Positions 1-8,002 of a DNA stretch of 9,094 nucleotides are shown here, piece after piece. The position numbers and the translations under genes are program-made. The DNA comes from Candidatus Sodaliphilus limicaballi (GTDB lineage: Bacteria > Bacteroidota > Bacteroidia > Bacteroidales > Muribaculaceae). Within the stretch, counting starts at the first letter, position 1. Each line of letters starts with the position of its first letter. The notes below the pieces were generated by a model that was not told where the DNA came from, made no database searches, and worked only from the letters and a program-made list of their open reading frames with translations. The DNA is taken from NCBI GenBank assembly GCA_018065815.1, contig JAGHSP010000382.1, positions 1-9,094 on the forward strand. The letters are read 5' to 3'.

Positions 1-5
1 AGTTA

Positions 6-13
6 TAAATTTG
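6..13 (+). promoter_or_regulatory. Predicted -7 promoter box of the susC-susD operon
   Basis: The bases TAAATTTG match the Bacteroidota sigma-ABfr -7 consensus TAnnTTTG exactly. The box lies 47 bp before the susC start codon, so transcription would begin near base 18-20 and leave a leader of about 40 nt. The matching -33 element would lie before base 1 and cannot be checked here. The region is AT-rich, so a chance match is possible, but its position just upstream of the first gene favours a real promoter. Confidence 0.5.
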
Positions 14-60
14 CAACATAATTTCCTAATTTATTATAAACCTCAAAAAAACTATCAAAC

Positions 61-3000
61 ATGAAAAATCTTAGACAGATTTTCTCGTTGATGCTCCTCA
101 TGTTCCTTTGCTCAGTCACTGCACTTGCGCAGGACATTCAAGTAAAGGGTGTGGTTACCGACAAGACATACGGTGATCCCGTCATTGGAGCAACAGTTTC
201 AGTAGTTGGTACTAAATCGGGTACAGTTACTGACTTTAATGGTGAGTTTGAACTTACAGTTGCTAAGAACTCACAGTTACAAATTTCTTTCGTGGGATTA
301 AAGACAGTGACCTTGCCCGCTCAGGCACAGATGGAAATCGTGCTTGAGGACGATGCCACACTCATGGAAGAACTCGTAGTTACTGGTTACATGACCGAGA
401 AGAAAACCGACCTCACCGGTTCAGTAGCCGTTGTTAAGATGAAAGATGTTGCCGACATCCCCACTGGTAACGTAATGCAAGCCCTCAGTGGTCGTGTTGC
501 TGGTATGAACATCACAACCGATGGTACTCCTGGTGGTGGCAACACTAACGCACTGGTGCGTGGTACAACATCAATCAATGGTACTGCCCCTCTTTATGTC
601 ATTGACGGTGTCCCCACTCGCGACAACGTGGGTAGTATCGTAGCCAGTGGCGATGTTGAGTCTATTCAAGTATTGAAGGACGCATCATCAGCAGCAATCT
701 ACGGTGCACAGGCAGCTAATGGTGTCATCATCATCACCACCAAGCGTGCTAAGAAAGGCGAGACCAAGATTGACTTTAGTGCTTCACTCACTGCACAGAC
801 CTTCTCGACTGGTGTAAAACTGCTCAATACTCAACAATGGGGCGACTGCTACTGGCAGGCTTACAGCAATGCTAATAATGGCAACACTCCCCAGTCGGCT
901 CTCTTTGGTGGCGGTGCAACTGCTGTTCCTCAAGAATACTACATGGGTGGTAACCGCAAGATGCGCATAGCCGATACAAATTGGGCTAAGGAAATCTACT
1001 CAACTGCATTGCTACAAACCTACAACCTGACCCTCTCGCGCGGTGGTGAGAATGGTAGCACTTCTCTCTCACTCAACTATATGGATCACGACGGTATTTG
1101 TCGCAAGACCGACTATAAGAGCATCAATACCCGCTTAACAACCGATTACAAGCTCTTTAATAATATTGTACGCGTGGGCGAGAATATCGCTGTTACACGC
1201 TGGACTCAGCACTTCAATCCTGGTGGCATTGAGGAGTCAATCTTCAAATTGCAGCCTATGGTTCCCACCTATGGCGAGGACGGTGGTTATGGTGGCGGTT
1301 ATGTTGACGTCCTCAACGATACCCCCAACCCCCTGCGTCTTACCGACAACCAAGGCAACAACAAGCATGAGCGTTGGCGCGTGTTTGGTAACGCTTACCT
1401 TGAGTTAGAGCCCATCAAGAACCTTGTTTTGCGTTCAAACTTTGGTCTTAACTATTATCACGAGAACAATAAGGAGTTTATTCCCCGTTGGGACGAAGGT
1501 GGCCGCAGTGATAGTAATAACTTCCTGAGTGTGAGCAATGCTCGCGATCTGGGCTGGATTTGGACTAACCAGGCACAATACAGTTTTAACATTGACAAGC
1601 ATGGTGTTGTAGCCCTGCTGGGTATGGAAGCCAAGCGCGATAAGCACGACGACTTCTGGGGTAACGGACGTGGTCTGCATTATGAAAACGAGAGTTACCA
1701 AGAACTTGGTACCGTAACATCTGACAAGAATCTGGGTGGCGGTGGCACCAAGTATTCAATGGTTTCTTACTTTGGTAAGGTTAACTACAACTATGACGAT
1801 CGTTACCTGTTCAGTGCTACAGTACGTCGCGATGCATCAAGCCGTTTCGGTAGCAAGAAAAATGCTGGTATCTTCCCCTCATTCTCGGCTGGTTGGCGCA
1901 TTAGCGAGGAGAAGTTCATGGAGAATACTAAAACATGGCTCTCTGACCTGAAATTGCGTGCTGCATGGGGTATCAACGGTTCTGACCTTATCGACAACGC
2001 TGCTACCTATAATATCTATACCAACTCATTGCAGAGTGGTGGTTACAACTTTGCCGGCGACAATACAACCCTCGTTGCTGGTACAATTAGAACCCACTCG
2101 GGTAACCCCTATTTGAAGTGGGAGCAAACAACTCAAACCAATGTCGGTTTCGATGCAGCATTCCTCAACAACCGTCTGCTCTTTGGTTTTGACTACTTCT
2201 ATAAGAACACTACCGACATGCTCTATCAGCCCGCTTATGCAGCTGTATTGGGACAGGGTGGTTACTCTTACCAAAACCTTGCAGCCATGACTAATAAAGG
2301 TGCTGAGTTTAGCATCACATGGCGCGATCACATCAATGACTTCAACTATGAGGTTAGCTTCAACGGTTCAGTTTATAAAAACAAGATTACTAAGCTTCCC
2401 GAGGATTGTTACTACACTTGGGGTTGCGGTAATGGCGACGATATCACCAACGTAGGCTATGCACTGGGTTCATGGCTTGGTTACAAGACCGATGGCGTGT
2501 TCCACACTCAACAAGAGGTTGACGAGTATCTCGCTAAATACGATGTACAGCACGGTAAGCCCGGCGTGGGCCGTCTCAAATATGTTGATACCGACGGTGA
2601 TGGCAAGATCAACGCTCACGACCGCGTGGTGATGGGTAGCGACCAGCCCAAGTTCATTGGTGGTCTCAACCTGTCGGCAAGTTGGAAGGGCTTTGACATG
2701 AGCCTGTTCTTCAACGGTATGATTCGCGATGCATGGAACAACTCTAAGTTCTATACCGACCTGTGGGAGTACTGGTTAGGTAACCACTCAACTCGCTTGC
2801 TCAACGCTTATAATGCGTGGGAACAGTATAAGGTAACAGGCTACTATGACTGCAAAACACCTGCCTTGACAACCAGCTCGGCTAACAACGAGAACGAGTC
2901 TTCAGACTTCTATATTGAGGATGGTAGCTTCATCAAGCTCAAAACCCTCACCCTGGGTTACACATTGCCCAAGGCTGTTCAGGACAAACTGCGCATGCGC

Positions 3001-3132
3001 AACCTGCGCGTTTACTTCCAGGCACAGAACCTCTTTACCCTTACTAAGTATAAAGGTGCCGACCCCGAGGGCCTCGGATATGCTTATCCCATTCCTCGCA
3101 CTTTCACACTGGGTATAAACATTGGATTCTAA
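61..3132 (+). CDS. SusC-like TonB-dependent outer-membrane oligosaccharide transporter
   Basis: This is the outer-membrane channel that, with its SusD partner, imports oligosaccharides using TonB energy. At 1023 residues it has the usual family length. A signal peptide covers residues 1-23, with likely cleavage at ALA|QD. A carboxypeptidase-regulatory-like domain follows at about 26-97 (VKGVVTD, GATV, TVTDFNGEFEL). The TonB-box-like segment EELVVTGY is at 103-110. The plug domain, at about 115-228, carries the SusC signatures LYVIDGVP (178-185) and VESIQVLKDASSAAIYG. The rest is a 22-stranded-type barrel containing the family's DTDGDGKIN loop at 843-851 and ending in an aromatic beta-signal (TLGINIGF). 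Start 61 is preceded by an A-rich leader and begins a good signal peptide. The susD gene follows after 3 bp, so the two are surely cotranscribed. Fructan as the substrate is inferred from the downstream GH32 and fructokinase genes, not from this protein itself. Confidence 0.95.
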   Translation: MKNLRQIFSLMLLMFLCSVTALAQDIQVKGVVTDKTYGDPVIGATVSVVGTKSGTVTDFNGEFELTVAKNSQLQISFVGLKTVTLPAQAQMEIVLEDDATLMEELVVTGYMTEKKTDLTGSVAVVKMKDVADIPTGNVMQALSGRVAGMNITTDGTPGGGNTNALVRGTTSINGTAPLYVIDGVPTRDNVGSIVASGDVESIQVLKDASSAAIYGAQAANGVIIITTKRAKKGETKIDFSASLTAQTFSTGVKLLNTQQWGDCYWQAYSNANNGNTPQSALFGGGATAVPQEYYMGGNRKMRIADTNWAKEIYSTALLQTYNLTLSRGGENGSTSLSLNYMDHDGICRKTDYKSINTRLTTDYKLFNNIVRVGENIAVTRWTQHFNPGGIEESIFKLQPMVPTYGEDGGYGGGYVDVLNDTPNPLRLTDNQGNNKHERWRVFGNAYLELEPIKNLVLRSNFGLNYYHENNKEFIPRWDEGGRSDSNNFLSVSNARDLGWIWTNQAQYSFNIDKHGVVALLGMEAKRDKHDDFWGNGRGLHYENESYQELGTVTSDKNLGGGGTKYSMVSYFGKVNYNYDDRYLFSATVRRDASSRFGSKKNAGIFPSFSAGWRISEEKFMENTKTWLSDLKLRAAWGINGSDLIDNAATYNIYTNSLQSGGYNFAGDNTTLVAGTIRTHSGNPYLKWEQTTQTNVGFDAAFLNNRLLFGFDYFYKNTTDMLYQPAYAAVLGQGGYSYQNLAAMTNKGAEFSITWRDHINDFNYEVSFNGSVYKNKITKLPEDCYYTWGCGNGDDITNVGYALGSWLGYKTDGVFHTQQEVDEYLAKYDVQHGKPGVGRLKYVDTDGDGKINAHDRVVMGSDQPKFIGGLNLSASWKGFDMSLFFNGMIRDAWNNSKFYTDLWEYWLGNHSTRLLNAYNAWEQYKVTGYYDCKTPALTTSSANNENESSDFYIEDGSFIKLKTLTLGYTLPKAVQDKLRMRNLRVYFQAQNLFTLTKYKGADPEGLGYAYPIPRTFTLGINIGF

Positions 3133-3135
3133 TTA

Positions 3136-4995
3136 ATGATAACGAAAACAATATCAACAATGAAAACAAAACATATATTCATAGGTCTTGCAATGGTTGC
3201 TACTGCAACTGCGTGCAATGAATCATCTTTCCTTAACAACCCACCGCAAGGTGCTGTGAGCGAGGAAACCCTCACAGGCAAGGGCGGTGCCGAGGAGTTG
3301 TGTGCTGCTGCCTACGCAGCATTAATGGGTCCCACAGGCGAGAGCGTGGGTGCCAACGGCGACTCTTGGTGGTTCCCCGTAAATCACTGGACTACGGGCT
3401 CGGTACGTGCCGATGACGCTTACAAGGGCGGTGGTGGCACTGGCGACGGTGGTGATGTTCACCGTCTCGAAACATTCCAGATTGATGCAACTGATGGTGG
3501 ATCAGACGGCAAGTGGTTCCGCTTGTGCATTAGCATCCAGCGTTGCAACACTGCACTGCGCGTGCTCAACACCCTCAACAAAACCGAAATTAGCGACATC
3601 GAGTCATGGAAGTCAGAGATGCGTGTACTGCGTGCTCACTTCTTCTTTGAAATGCAACGCATGTTCAATCAAATTCCCTACTATGACGAGACATTTGATG
3701 ACAAGAAACTCGCCTCAACTCCCAACAATGTTTACACTCGCGAGCAATTACTTGATAGCATTGCAACCGAACTGGATCGTGCTCAAAAGGTTATCCCCGA
3801 GACACAGCCTTTGATTGGCCGCATCAACCGTTTCATGGTTAAGGCTTATCTTGCCAAGGTATATTTGTATCGTGCCTACGAGCAGGATCCCAAAACTCAT
3901 GCAGTTGTCAATGTTAACAGAGACTACTTGAAGAAGGTGGTTGACCTGTGCGAGGAAATTCGCAACAATCCTAGCTATGACTTGCTCGACGACTACCAGC
4001 AGCTCGACCTTGTACAATTTGACAACTCTAAGGAGATGATTTGGGACATCCAGTACTCAATGAACGATGGTACAGGCGATTCAGGTCGCATCAACTGGAG
4101 CAACTTGCTCAACGGTACTAATGGTGCTGGTGCTTATAACTGTGGCGACGGTTTCTTCCTGCCCTCACAGGACCTCATCAATTCATTCCAAACCGATGAA
4201 AATGGCTTGCCCCTTGCAGGTCGTCTTGATCAAGACTACAGTGTGATTGAGTTTGTTAATGGCAAGGCTAAAAACACCAAGATTGACAACAATGTTGACC
4301 CTCGTCTCGACTTTATCGTGGGTCGTCCCAATGTGCGCTGGAAAACTTATACAGTTAAGCCTTGCGGCAACGACTGGGTGCGCCAGCAGTCAGACTATGG
4401 TTACAACACAAACAAGCGCTTCTTCCTATCGCCTGACGATCCCAACCTGTACAAGTCATGGCCTGGTGGCAGTGCCCTCAACATGCACATGATTCGCTAT
4501 GCACACGTCCTGTTGTGGGAAGCCGAGGCACTTGTTGAACTTAACGGTGCTGACGATATTGACAAAGCAATGGATCTTGTAAACAAAATTCGCACGCGTG
4601 CAGCAAACAAGGCTGCTTGGGTTAAAGCATGGGACGGAGCCGAGGAGTTTGCTGGTCAATATCCCTCATTTGAAATCGACGGTGTGAAGTATGCTGCTAA
4701 GTATAAAATTGGTACTTATCCCAAGGGTATGTCACAAGCTGCTGCTCGTCAGGCTGTGCGCGATGAGAGTCGCATTGAGACTGCTATGGAAGGCGAGCGC
4801 TTCTTTGACCTCGTGCGCTGGGGTATCGCTGCCGAGACAATGAACGCCTATATCCAGCACGAGCGCGACACCCGCGTTTACTATCAGAATGCTAAGTTCA
4901 CTGCTGGACGCGACGAGTACTTGCCCATCACTAACAACCAGTACAAGTTCTCAGGACGCAATTATGTCCAGAACCCTGGTTACGGTGACTTCTAA
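3136..4995 (+). CDS. SusD/RagB-family surface lipoprotein, glycan-binding partner of SusC
   Basis: SusD proteins form the lid on the SusC channel and bind glycan at the cell surface. The reading frame from 3136 gives 619 residues, but the second ATG at 3160 (611 residues) is the likelier start. It follows an A-rich stretch and opens a compact lipoprotein signal, MKTKHIFIGLAMVATATAC, with the lipidated Cys at residue 27 of the long form (19 of the short form). The N-terminal SusD-like domain includes DDAYKGGGG (93-101), then AHFFFEMQRMFNQIPYYDE around 167-185, and TPR-type helices (GRINRFMVKAYLAKVYLYRA). The C-terminal RagB/SusD domain shows HVLLWEAEALVELNGADD, EGERFFDLVRWG (552-563), YLPIT (595-599) and the typical QNPGYGDF terminus. 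A strong hairpin follows the stop codon. The ligand is inferred to be fructan from the neighbouring genes. Confidence 0.95.
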   Translation: MITKTISTMKTKHIFIGLAMVATATACNESSFLNNPPQGAVSEETLTGKGGAEELCAAAYAALMGPTGESVGANGDSWWFPVNHWTTGSVRADDAYKGGGGTGDGGDVHRLETFQIDATDGGSDGKWFRLCISIQRCNTALRVLNTLNKTEISDIESWKSEMRVLRAHFFFEMQRMFNQIPYYDETFDDKKLASTPNNVYTREQLLDSIATELDRAQKVIPETQPLIGRINRFMVKAYLAKVYLYRAYEQDPKTHAVVNVNRDYLKKVVDLCEEIRNNPSYDLLDDYQQLDLVQFDNSKEMIWDIQYSMNDGTGDSGRINWSNLLNGTNGAGAYNCGDGFFLPSQDLINSFQTDENGLPLAGRLDQDYSVIEFVNGKAKNTKIDNNVDPRLDFIVGRPNVRWKTYTVKPCGNDWVRQQSDYGYNTNKRFFLSPDDPNLYKSWPGGSALNMHMIRYAHVLLWEAEALVELNGADDIDKAMDLVNKIRTRAANKAAWVKAWDGAEEFAGQYPSFEIDGVKYAAKYKIGTYPKGMSQAAARQAVRDESRIETAMEGERFFDLVRWGIAAETMNAYIQHERDTRVYYQNAKFTAGRDEYLPITNNQYKFSGRNYVQNPGYGDF

Positions 4996-5008
4996 CACTA
5001 AATATTAC

Positions 5009-5051
5009 AAATGTTGCAAGTGACCCCACTCTGGGGTTGTTTGCAACATTT
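5009..5051 (+). terminator. Strong hairpin after susD; terminator, attenuator or mRNA 3'-end stabiliser
   Basis: Arms 5009-5019 (AAATGTTGCAA) and 5041-5051 (TTGCAACATTT) are perfect inverted copies. Inside them CCCCA (5024-5028) pairs with TGGGG (5032-5036). The joining bases GTGA and TTGT pair as three G-U wobbles and one A-U. The whole folds as a continuous 20-bp stem with the 3-nt loop CTC. The stem begins 13 bases after the susD stop codon. The T run at the 3' side is short (four T, three of them within the stem), so complete rho-independent termination is uncertain. Partial termination or protection of the susCD transcript 3' end is equally plausible. Confidence 0.75.
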
Positions 5052-5066
5052 TGACTATGAATCTTT

Positions 5067-5098
5067 ATTGCAAATACTACAAGTTTTGAGTACCTTTG
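5067..5098 (+). promoter_or_regulatory. Predicted promoter of the GH32-permease-fructokinase unit
   Basis: The -7 box TACCTTTG at 5091-5098 fits TAnnTTTG exactly. A -33-type element ATTG (core TTG at 5068-5070) lies upstream with a 20-bp spacer, the spacing typical of Bacteroides promoters. Transcription would start near 5103-5106, leaving a leader of roughly 12-15 nt before the ATG at 5118. Placed just after the susD hairpin, it would let the catabolic genes be transcribed independently of susCD. Confidence 0.6.
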
Positions 5099-5105
5099 TA
5101 CTCAA
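5086..5105. repeat. Perfect 8-bp inverted repeat overlapping the -7 box (possible operator)
   Basis: TTGAGTAC (5086-5093) and GTACTCAA (5098-5105) are exact reverse complements separated by CTTT. The repeat straddles the predicted -7 box and reaches the expected transcription start. A regulator bound here would cover the promoter. In read-through transcripts from susCD the same sequence could fold into a small hairpin. No regulator family can be named from the sequence. Confidence 0.5.
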
Positions 5106-5117
5106 TAATTAGATTCT

Positions 5118-6824
5118 ATGAAACTTCCTAAATTATTACTCGTTTTAGCAACATCTGCTGCATTGAGCACAACAGCCGTGGCTCAAAACATGCACATTGA
5201 GCAACTTGCCAATGACAATGCACTGATGCGTATTTCACAAAACGAAACTGCTAAATACCTTTTGCTACCCATCGAGGAGAAGTCGCCCGAGGCCGAGGTT
5301 AAAGTCATTGTCAACAACGACCTTGTGCGCACACTTAACATTCGATTAGCGTTGAACAAGGTTGATTACTATGTACCATTTTTGCTGGACGAGTTCCGTG
5401 GCAAGGACCTGAAATTGCTTACCCACCTCAATATTGACCGTTCAAATGGACGTGGGGCACAAAGCGAGATTTGCTGGTCTAAGATACACCTGAGTAATAC
5501 ATTTGACACCACCAACAAGGAGAAATTCCGTCCCAAATTTCATCACACTCCCAAATATGCGTGGATGAACGACCCCAATGGTATGTTCTACTTGAATGGA
5601 GAGTGGCACCTGTATTACCAGTATGGACCTTACGGCTCGATGTGGAACAACATGACCTGGGGACACTCGGTATCTCGCGACCTCATCAACTGGGAGCATC
5701 GTCCCGATGCTATCAAACCCGATGCACTGGGTGCAATCTTCTCGGGCTCGTGTGTGGTTGACCACAACAACACAGCAGGATTTGGCAAGGGTGCAGTTAT
5801 TGCGCTCTATACCAGTGCTGGTGATGTGCAGAGTCAATCACTCGCTTACTCAACCGATGGTGGTAACACGTTCACCAAGTATGATGGCAATCCCATCCTC
5901 ACTGCCGACATTATCGACTTCCGTGATCCCAATATGTTCTGGAACGAGGACATCAATGCATGGAACTTGATTCTTTCACATGGTCAGGACATGATGATAT
6001 TCTCATCGCCCGACCTCAAGAACTGGACTCATGAATCAACCTTTGGCACCGGATTAGGTGGTCATGGCGGTGTGTGGGAATGCCCCGACTTGATGAAACT
6101 TAAGGTTGAGAATGGCAAGCACAAGGGACAAGAGAAATGGGTATTGTACTGCAACATCAATCCTGGTGGTCCCAATGGTGGATCGGCTACCCAATATTTC
6201 ATTGGTGACTTTGATGGACACAAATTCACCGTTGATGACGAGAGTCGCTACACTGGCGGTAACTCGCTGTGGCAAGATTATGGAAAAGACCACTATGCAA
6301 CCGTTAGTTTCTCAAATGCCCCCGATGGTCGCCACACAATGATTGCGTGGATGTCTAACTGGGAATATGCTAACGATGTACCCACAATGCAATTCCGCTC
6401 GGCTAACAGCATCTGCCGCGAGCCATTCCTCTATGAAGGAGCCGATAAGCAACTCTATTTGGGCTCACGCCCCTCGCCCGAGTATGAAGGCAAGGGACTT
6501 GACCAGGTGGTTCAACTCAAGGGTGCATGCAAGGTGGTTCTATCTAATGATGAGGGAGAGGAATACGTTCTCACCTATGACCCCAAAGCGATGACACTCA
6601 CTGCCGACCGCAGCAAGAGTGGACTCGTAGAATTTAATCAAAACTTTATCACAGCAGGAACCAAGGGAATTACGCCCATCGAGGCTCCGTTGCACAACAA
6701 GCTCACCTCACTGCGCATTTTCATTGATGCATCAAGTGTCGAGGTATTTGGCAACAACGGCGAGGTGTGCATCACAAATCTTGTGTTCCCGCAATCAAAG
6801 TATAATCACATCACAATCAAGTAA
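5118..6824 (+). CDS. Secreted glycoside hydrolase family 32 beta-fructosidase (levanase/inulinase/FOS type)
   Basis: GH32 enzymes hydrolyse beta-fructosyl bonds in levan, inulin, fructo-oligosaccharides or sucrose with retention of configuration. The 568-residue protein has a signal peptidase I signal (cleavage near AVA|QN, residue 22) and no lipobox Cys, which suggests a periplasmic enzyme. A Bacteroidota-type N-terminal extension covers about 25-125. The five-bladed beta-propeller follows, with WMNDPNG at 149-155 (nucleophile Asp152), RDP at 269-271 (transition-state stabiliser Asp270) and ECPD at 321-324 (acid/base Glu321). WMSNW at 411-415 is also typical. The C-terminal beta-sandwich ends with the SLRIFIDASSVEVFG element (531-545). 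All catalytic residues are present. An exo-acting fructosidase is inferred from the periplasmic signal and the downstream fructose genes; motifs alone do not settle exo versus endo action or levan versus inulin preference. Confidence 0.95.
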   Translation: MKLPKLLLVLATSAALSTTAVAQNMHIEQLANDNALMRISQNETAKYLLLPIEEKSPEAEVKVIVNNDLVRTLNIRLALNKVDYYVPFLLDEFRGKDLKLLTHLNIDRSNGRGAQSEICWSKIHLSNTFDTTNKEKFRPKFHHTPKYAWMNDPNGMFYLNGEWHLYYQYGPYGSMWNNMTWGHSVSRDLINWEHRPDAIKPDALGAIFSGSCVVDHNNTAGFGKGAVIALYTSAGDVQSQSLAYSTDGGNTFTKYDGNPILTADIIDFRDPNMFWNEDINAWNLILSHGQDMMIFSSPDLKNWTHESTFGTGLGGHGGVWECPDLMKLKVENGKHKGQEKWVLYCNINPGGPNGGSATQYFIGDFDGHKFTVDDESRYTGGNSLWQDYGKDHYATVSFSNAPDGRHTMIAWMSNWEYANDVPTMQFRSANSICREPFLYEGADKQLYLGSRPSPEYEGKGLDQVVQLKGACKVVLSNDEGEEYVLTYDPKAMTLTADRSKSGLVEFNQNFITAGTKGITPIEAPLHNKLTSLRIFIDASSVEVFGNNGEVCITNLVFPQSKYNHITIK

Positions 6825-6830
6825 AATCGC

Positions 6831-7994
6831 ATGAAATCAAATAAAATAGCTGTAGTTAGCGTCATGCTGTGCTTCTTTACCATGGGTTTTGTTGACCTGG
6901 TGGGTATTGCAAGTAACTATGTCAAGGCAGACCTGGGTCTCAGCGACTCGGTGGCTAATATTTTCCCCTCACTTGTATTCTTCTGGTTCTTATTGTTCTC
7001 GGTTCCCACAGGAATGTTGATGAACAAGATTGGTCGCAAGAATACAGTGTTGCTTTCTCTCATTGTGACAGTAGTGTCACTGTTGTTGCCCATCCTGGGA
7101 CAATCATTTTATATGATGCTTGTTGCATTCTCATTGTTAGGCATTGGTAATGCACTCATGCAAACATCGCTCAACCCCCTGGTGACATCGGTGATTAAGG
7201 GTAACCTTGCATCAACTCTCACATTTGGTCAGTTTATCAAAGCTATCGCATCGTTCCTGGCTCCCTACCTTGCAATGTGGGGTGCAGTAGCAGCAATCCC
7301 CGAGTTTGGACTCAACTGGCGTGTCCTCTTTGCTATCTACTTTATCGTGGGTACACTGGCAAGTTTGCTATTGTTTGTAACCCCCATTAACGAGGAAAAA
7401 CAAGAAAGCACTAACAACACATCAGTGTTGCAACAGTTTGCCCAGTGTTTCAAACTCCTTGGCAAGCCCATCGTGTTGCTGAGCTTCCTGGGCATCGTGT
7501 GCCATGTGGGTATTGACGTGGGTACTAACACCACTGCCCCCAAGTTGCTCATGGAGCGCCTGGGCATGTCGCTCAACGAAGCTGCATTTGCAACATCACT
7601 CTACTTTATCTTCCGTACCATCGGTTGCCTCACTGGCTCATTCTTCTTGCGCGTTTTGAAAACACGCACATTCTTCATCATCTCGGTCATCCTCATGGCA
7701 GTGGCAATGGTGGGAATGCTCATTGGTCACGAGCAGTGGATGCTCTATGGCGCAATCGCATGTGTGGGTTATGGAAACTCTAATATCTTCTCAATGTGTT
7801 TTGCTAACGCATTGCAAGCCGAGCCTCAAAAGCAAAACGAGGTTAGTGGACTGATGATTATGGGTCTGTTTGGTGGTACCCTGTTCCCCCTTGCAATGGG
7901 CGTTGCTGCCGATGCTATGCAACAAGCAGGTGCTGTGCTGTGCATGGCAGTGGGTGTGCTTTACCTCTTTACTTACATAAACAAACTTAAATAA
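6831..7994 (+). CDS. MFS sugar permease, probably inner-membrane fructose importer
   Basis: This 387-residue protein is a 12-helix major facilitator superfamily transporter. Hydrophobic segments fall at roughly 5-29, 41-62, 70-90, 94-116, 131-155 and 163-184, then, after a polar central loop (185-212), at 213-233, 250-271, 277-297, 303-327, 336-360 and 362-384. The loop between helices 2 and 3 carries the MFS signature as MNKIGRKN (64-71). Asp22 in helix 1 and the SLNPLVTS segment (113-120) recall the FucP/glucose-galactose proton-symporter group. The gene starts 6 bp after the GH32 stop codon and ends 8 bp before the kinase, so it is translated from the same mRNA. Fructose as the substrate is inferred from these neighbours; other hexoses are not excluded by sequence. 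Confidence 0.88.
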   Translation: MKSNKIAVVSVMLCFFTMGFVDLVGIASNYVKADLGLSDSVANIFPSLVFFWFLLFSVPTGMLMNKIGRKNTVLLSLIVTVVSLLLPILGQSFYMMLVAFSLLGIGNALMQTSLNPLVTSVIKGNLASTLTFGQFIKAIASFLAPYLAMWGAVAAIPEFGLNWRVLFAIYFIVGTLASLLLFVTPINEEKQESTNNTSVLQQFAQCFKLLGKPIVLLSFLGIVCHVGIDVGTNTTAPKLLMERLGMSLNEAAFATSLYFIFRTIGCLTGSFFLRVLKTRTFFIISVILMAVAMVGMLIGHEQWMLYGAIACVGYGNSNIFSMCFANALQAEPQKQNEVSGLMIMGLFGGTLFPLAMGVAADAMQQAGAVLCMAVGVLYLFTYINKLK

Positions 7995-8002
7995 ACACAT
8001 CA

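Noticed and set aside
1270..1310. Glycine-codon-rich repeat (GGT/GGC runs) in susC
   Set aside because: It encodes a short Gly-rich barrel loop, a common feature of SusC proteins, and shows no exact tandem repeat unit.
2026..2331. 101-codon open frame on the - strand inside susC
   Set aside because: It is fully antisense to the conserved barrel region, with no signal peptide, domain or leader that would support a gene.
5442..5837. 131-codon open frame on the - strand inside the GH32 gene
   Set aside because: It lies wholly opposite the conserved catalytic region of GH32, shows no recognisable domain and has low-complexity Val/His/Thr-rich content typical of an antisense shadow.
7587..7596. 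Copy of TTTGCAACAT inside the permease gene
   Set aside because: It sits in codons for ordinary transporter residues and is not near a promoter, so it is most simply a chance occurrence.
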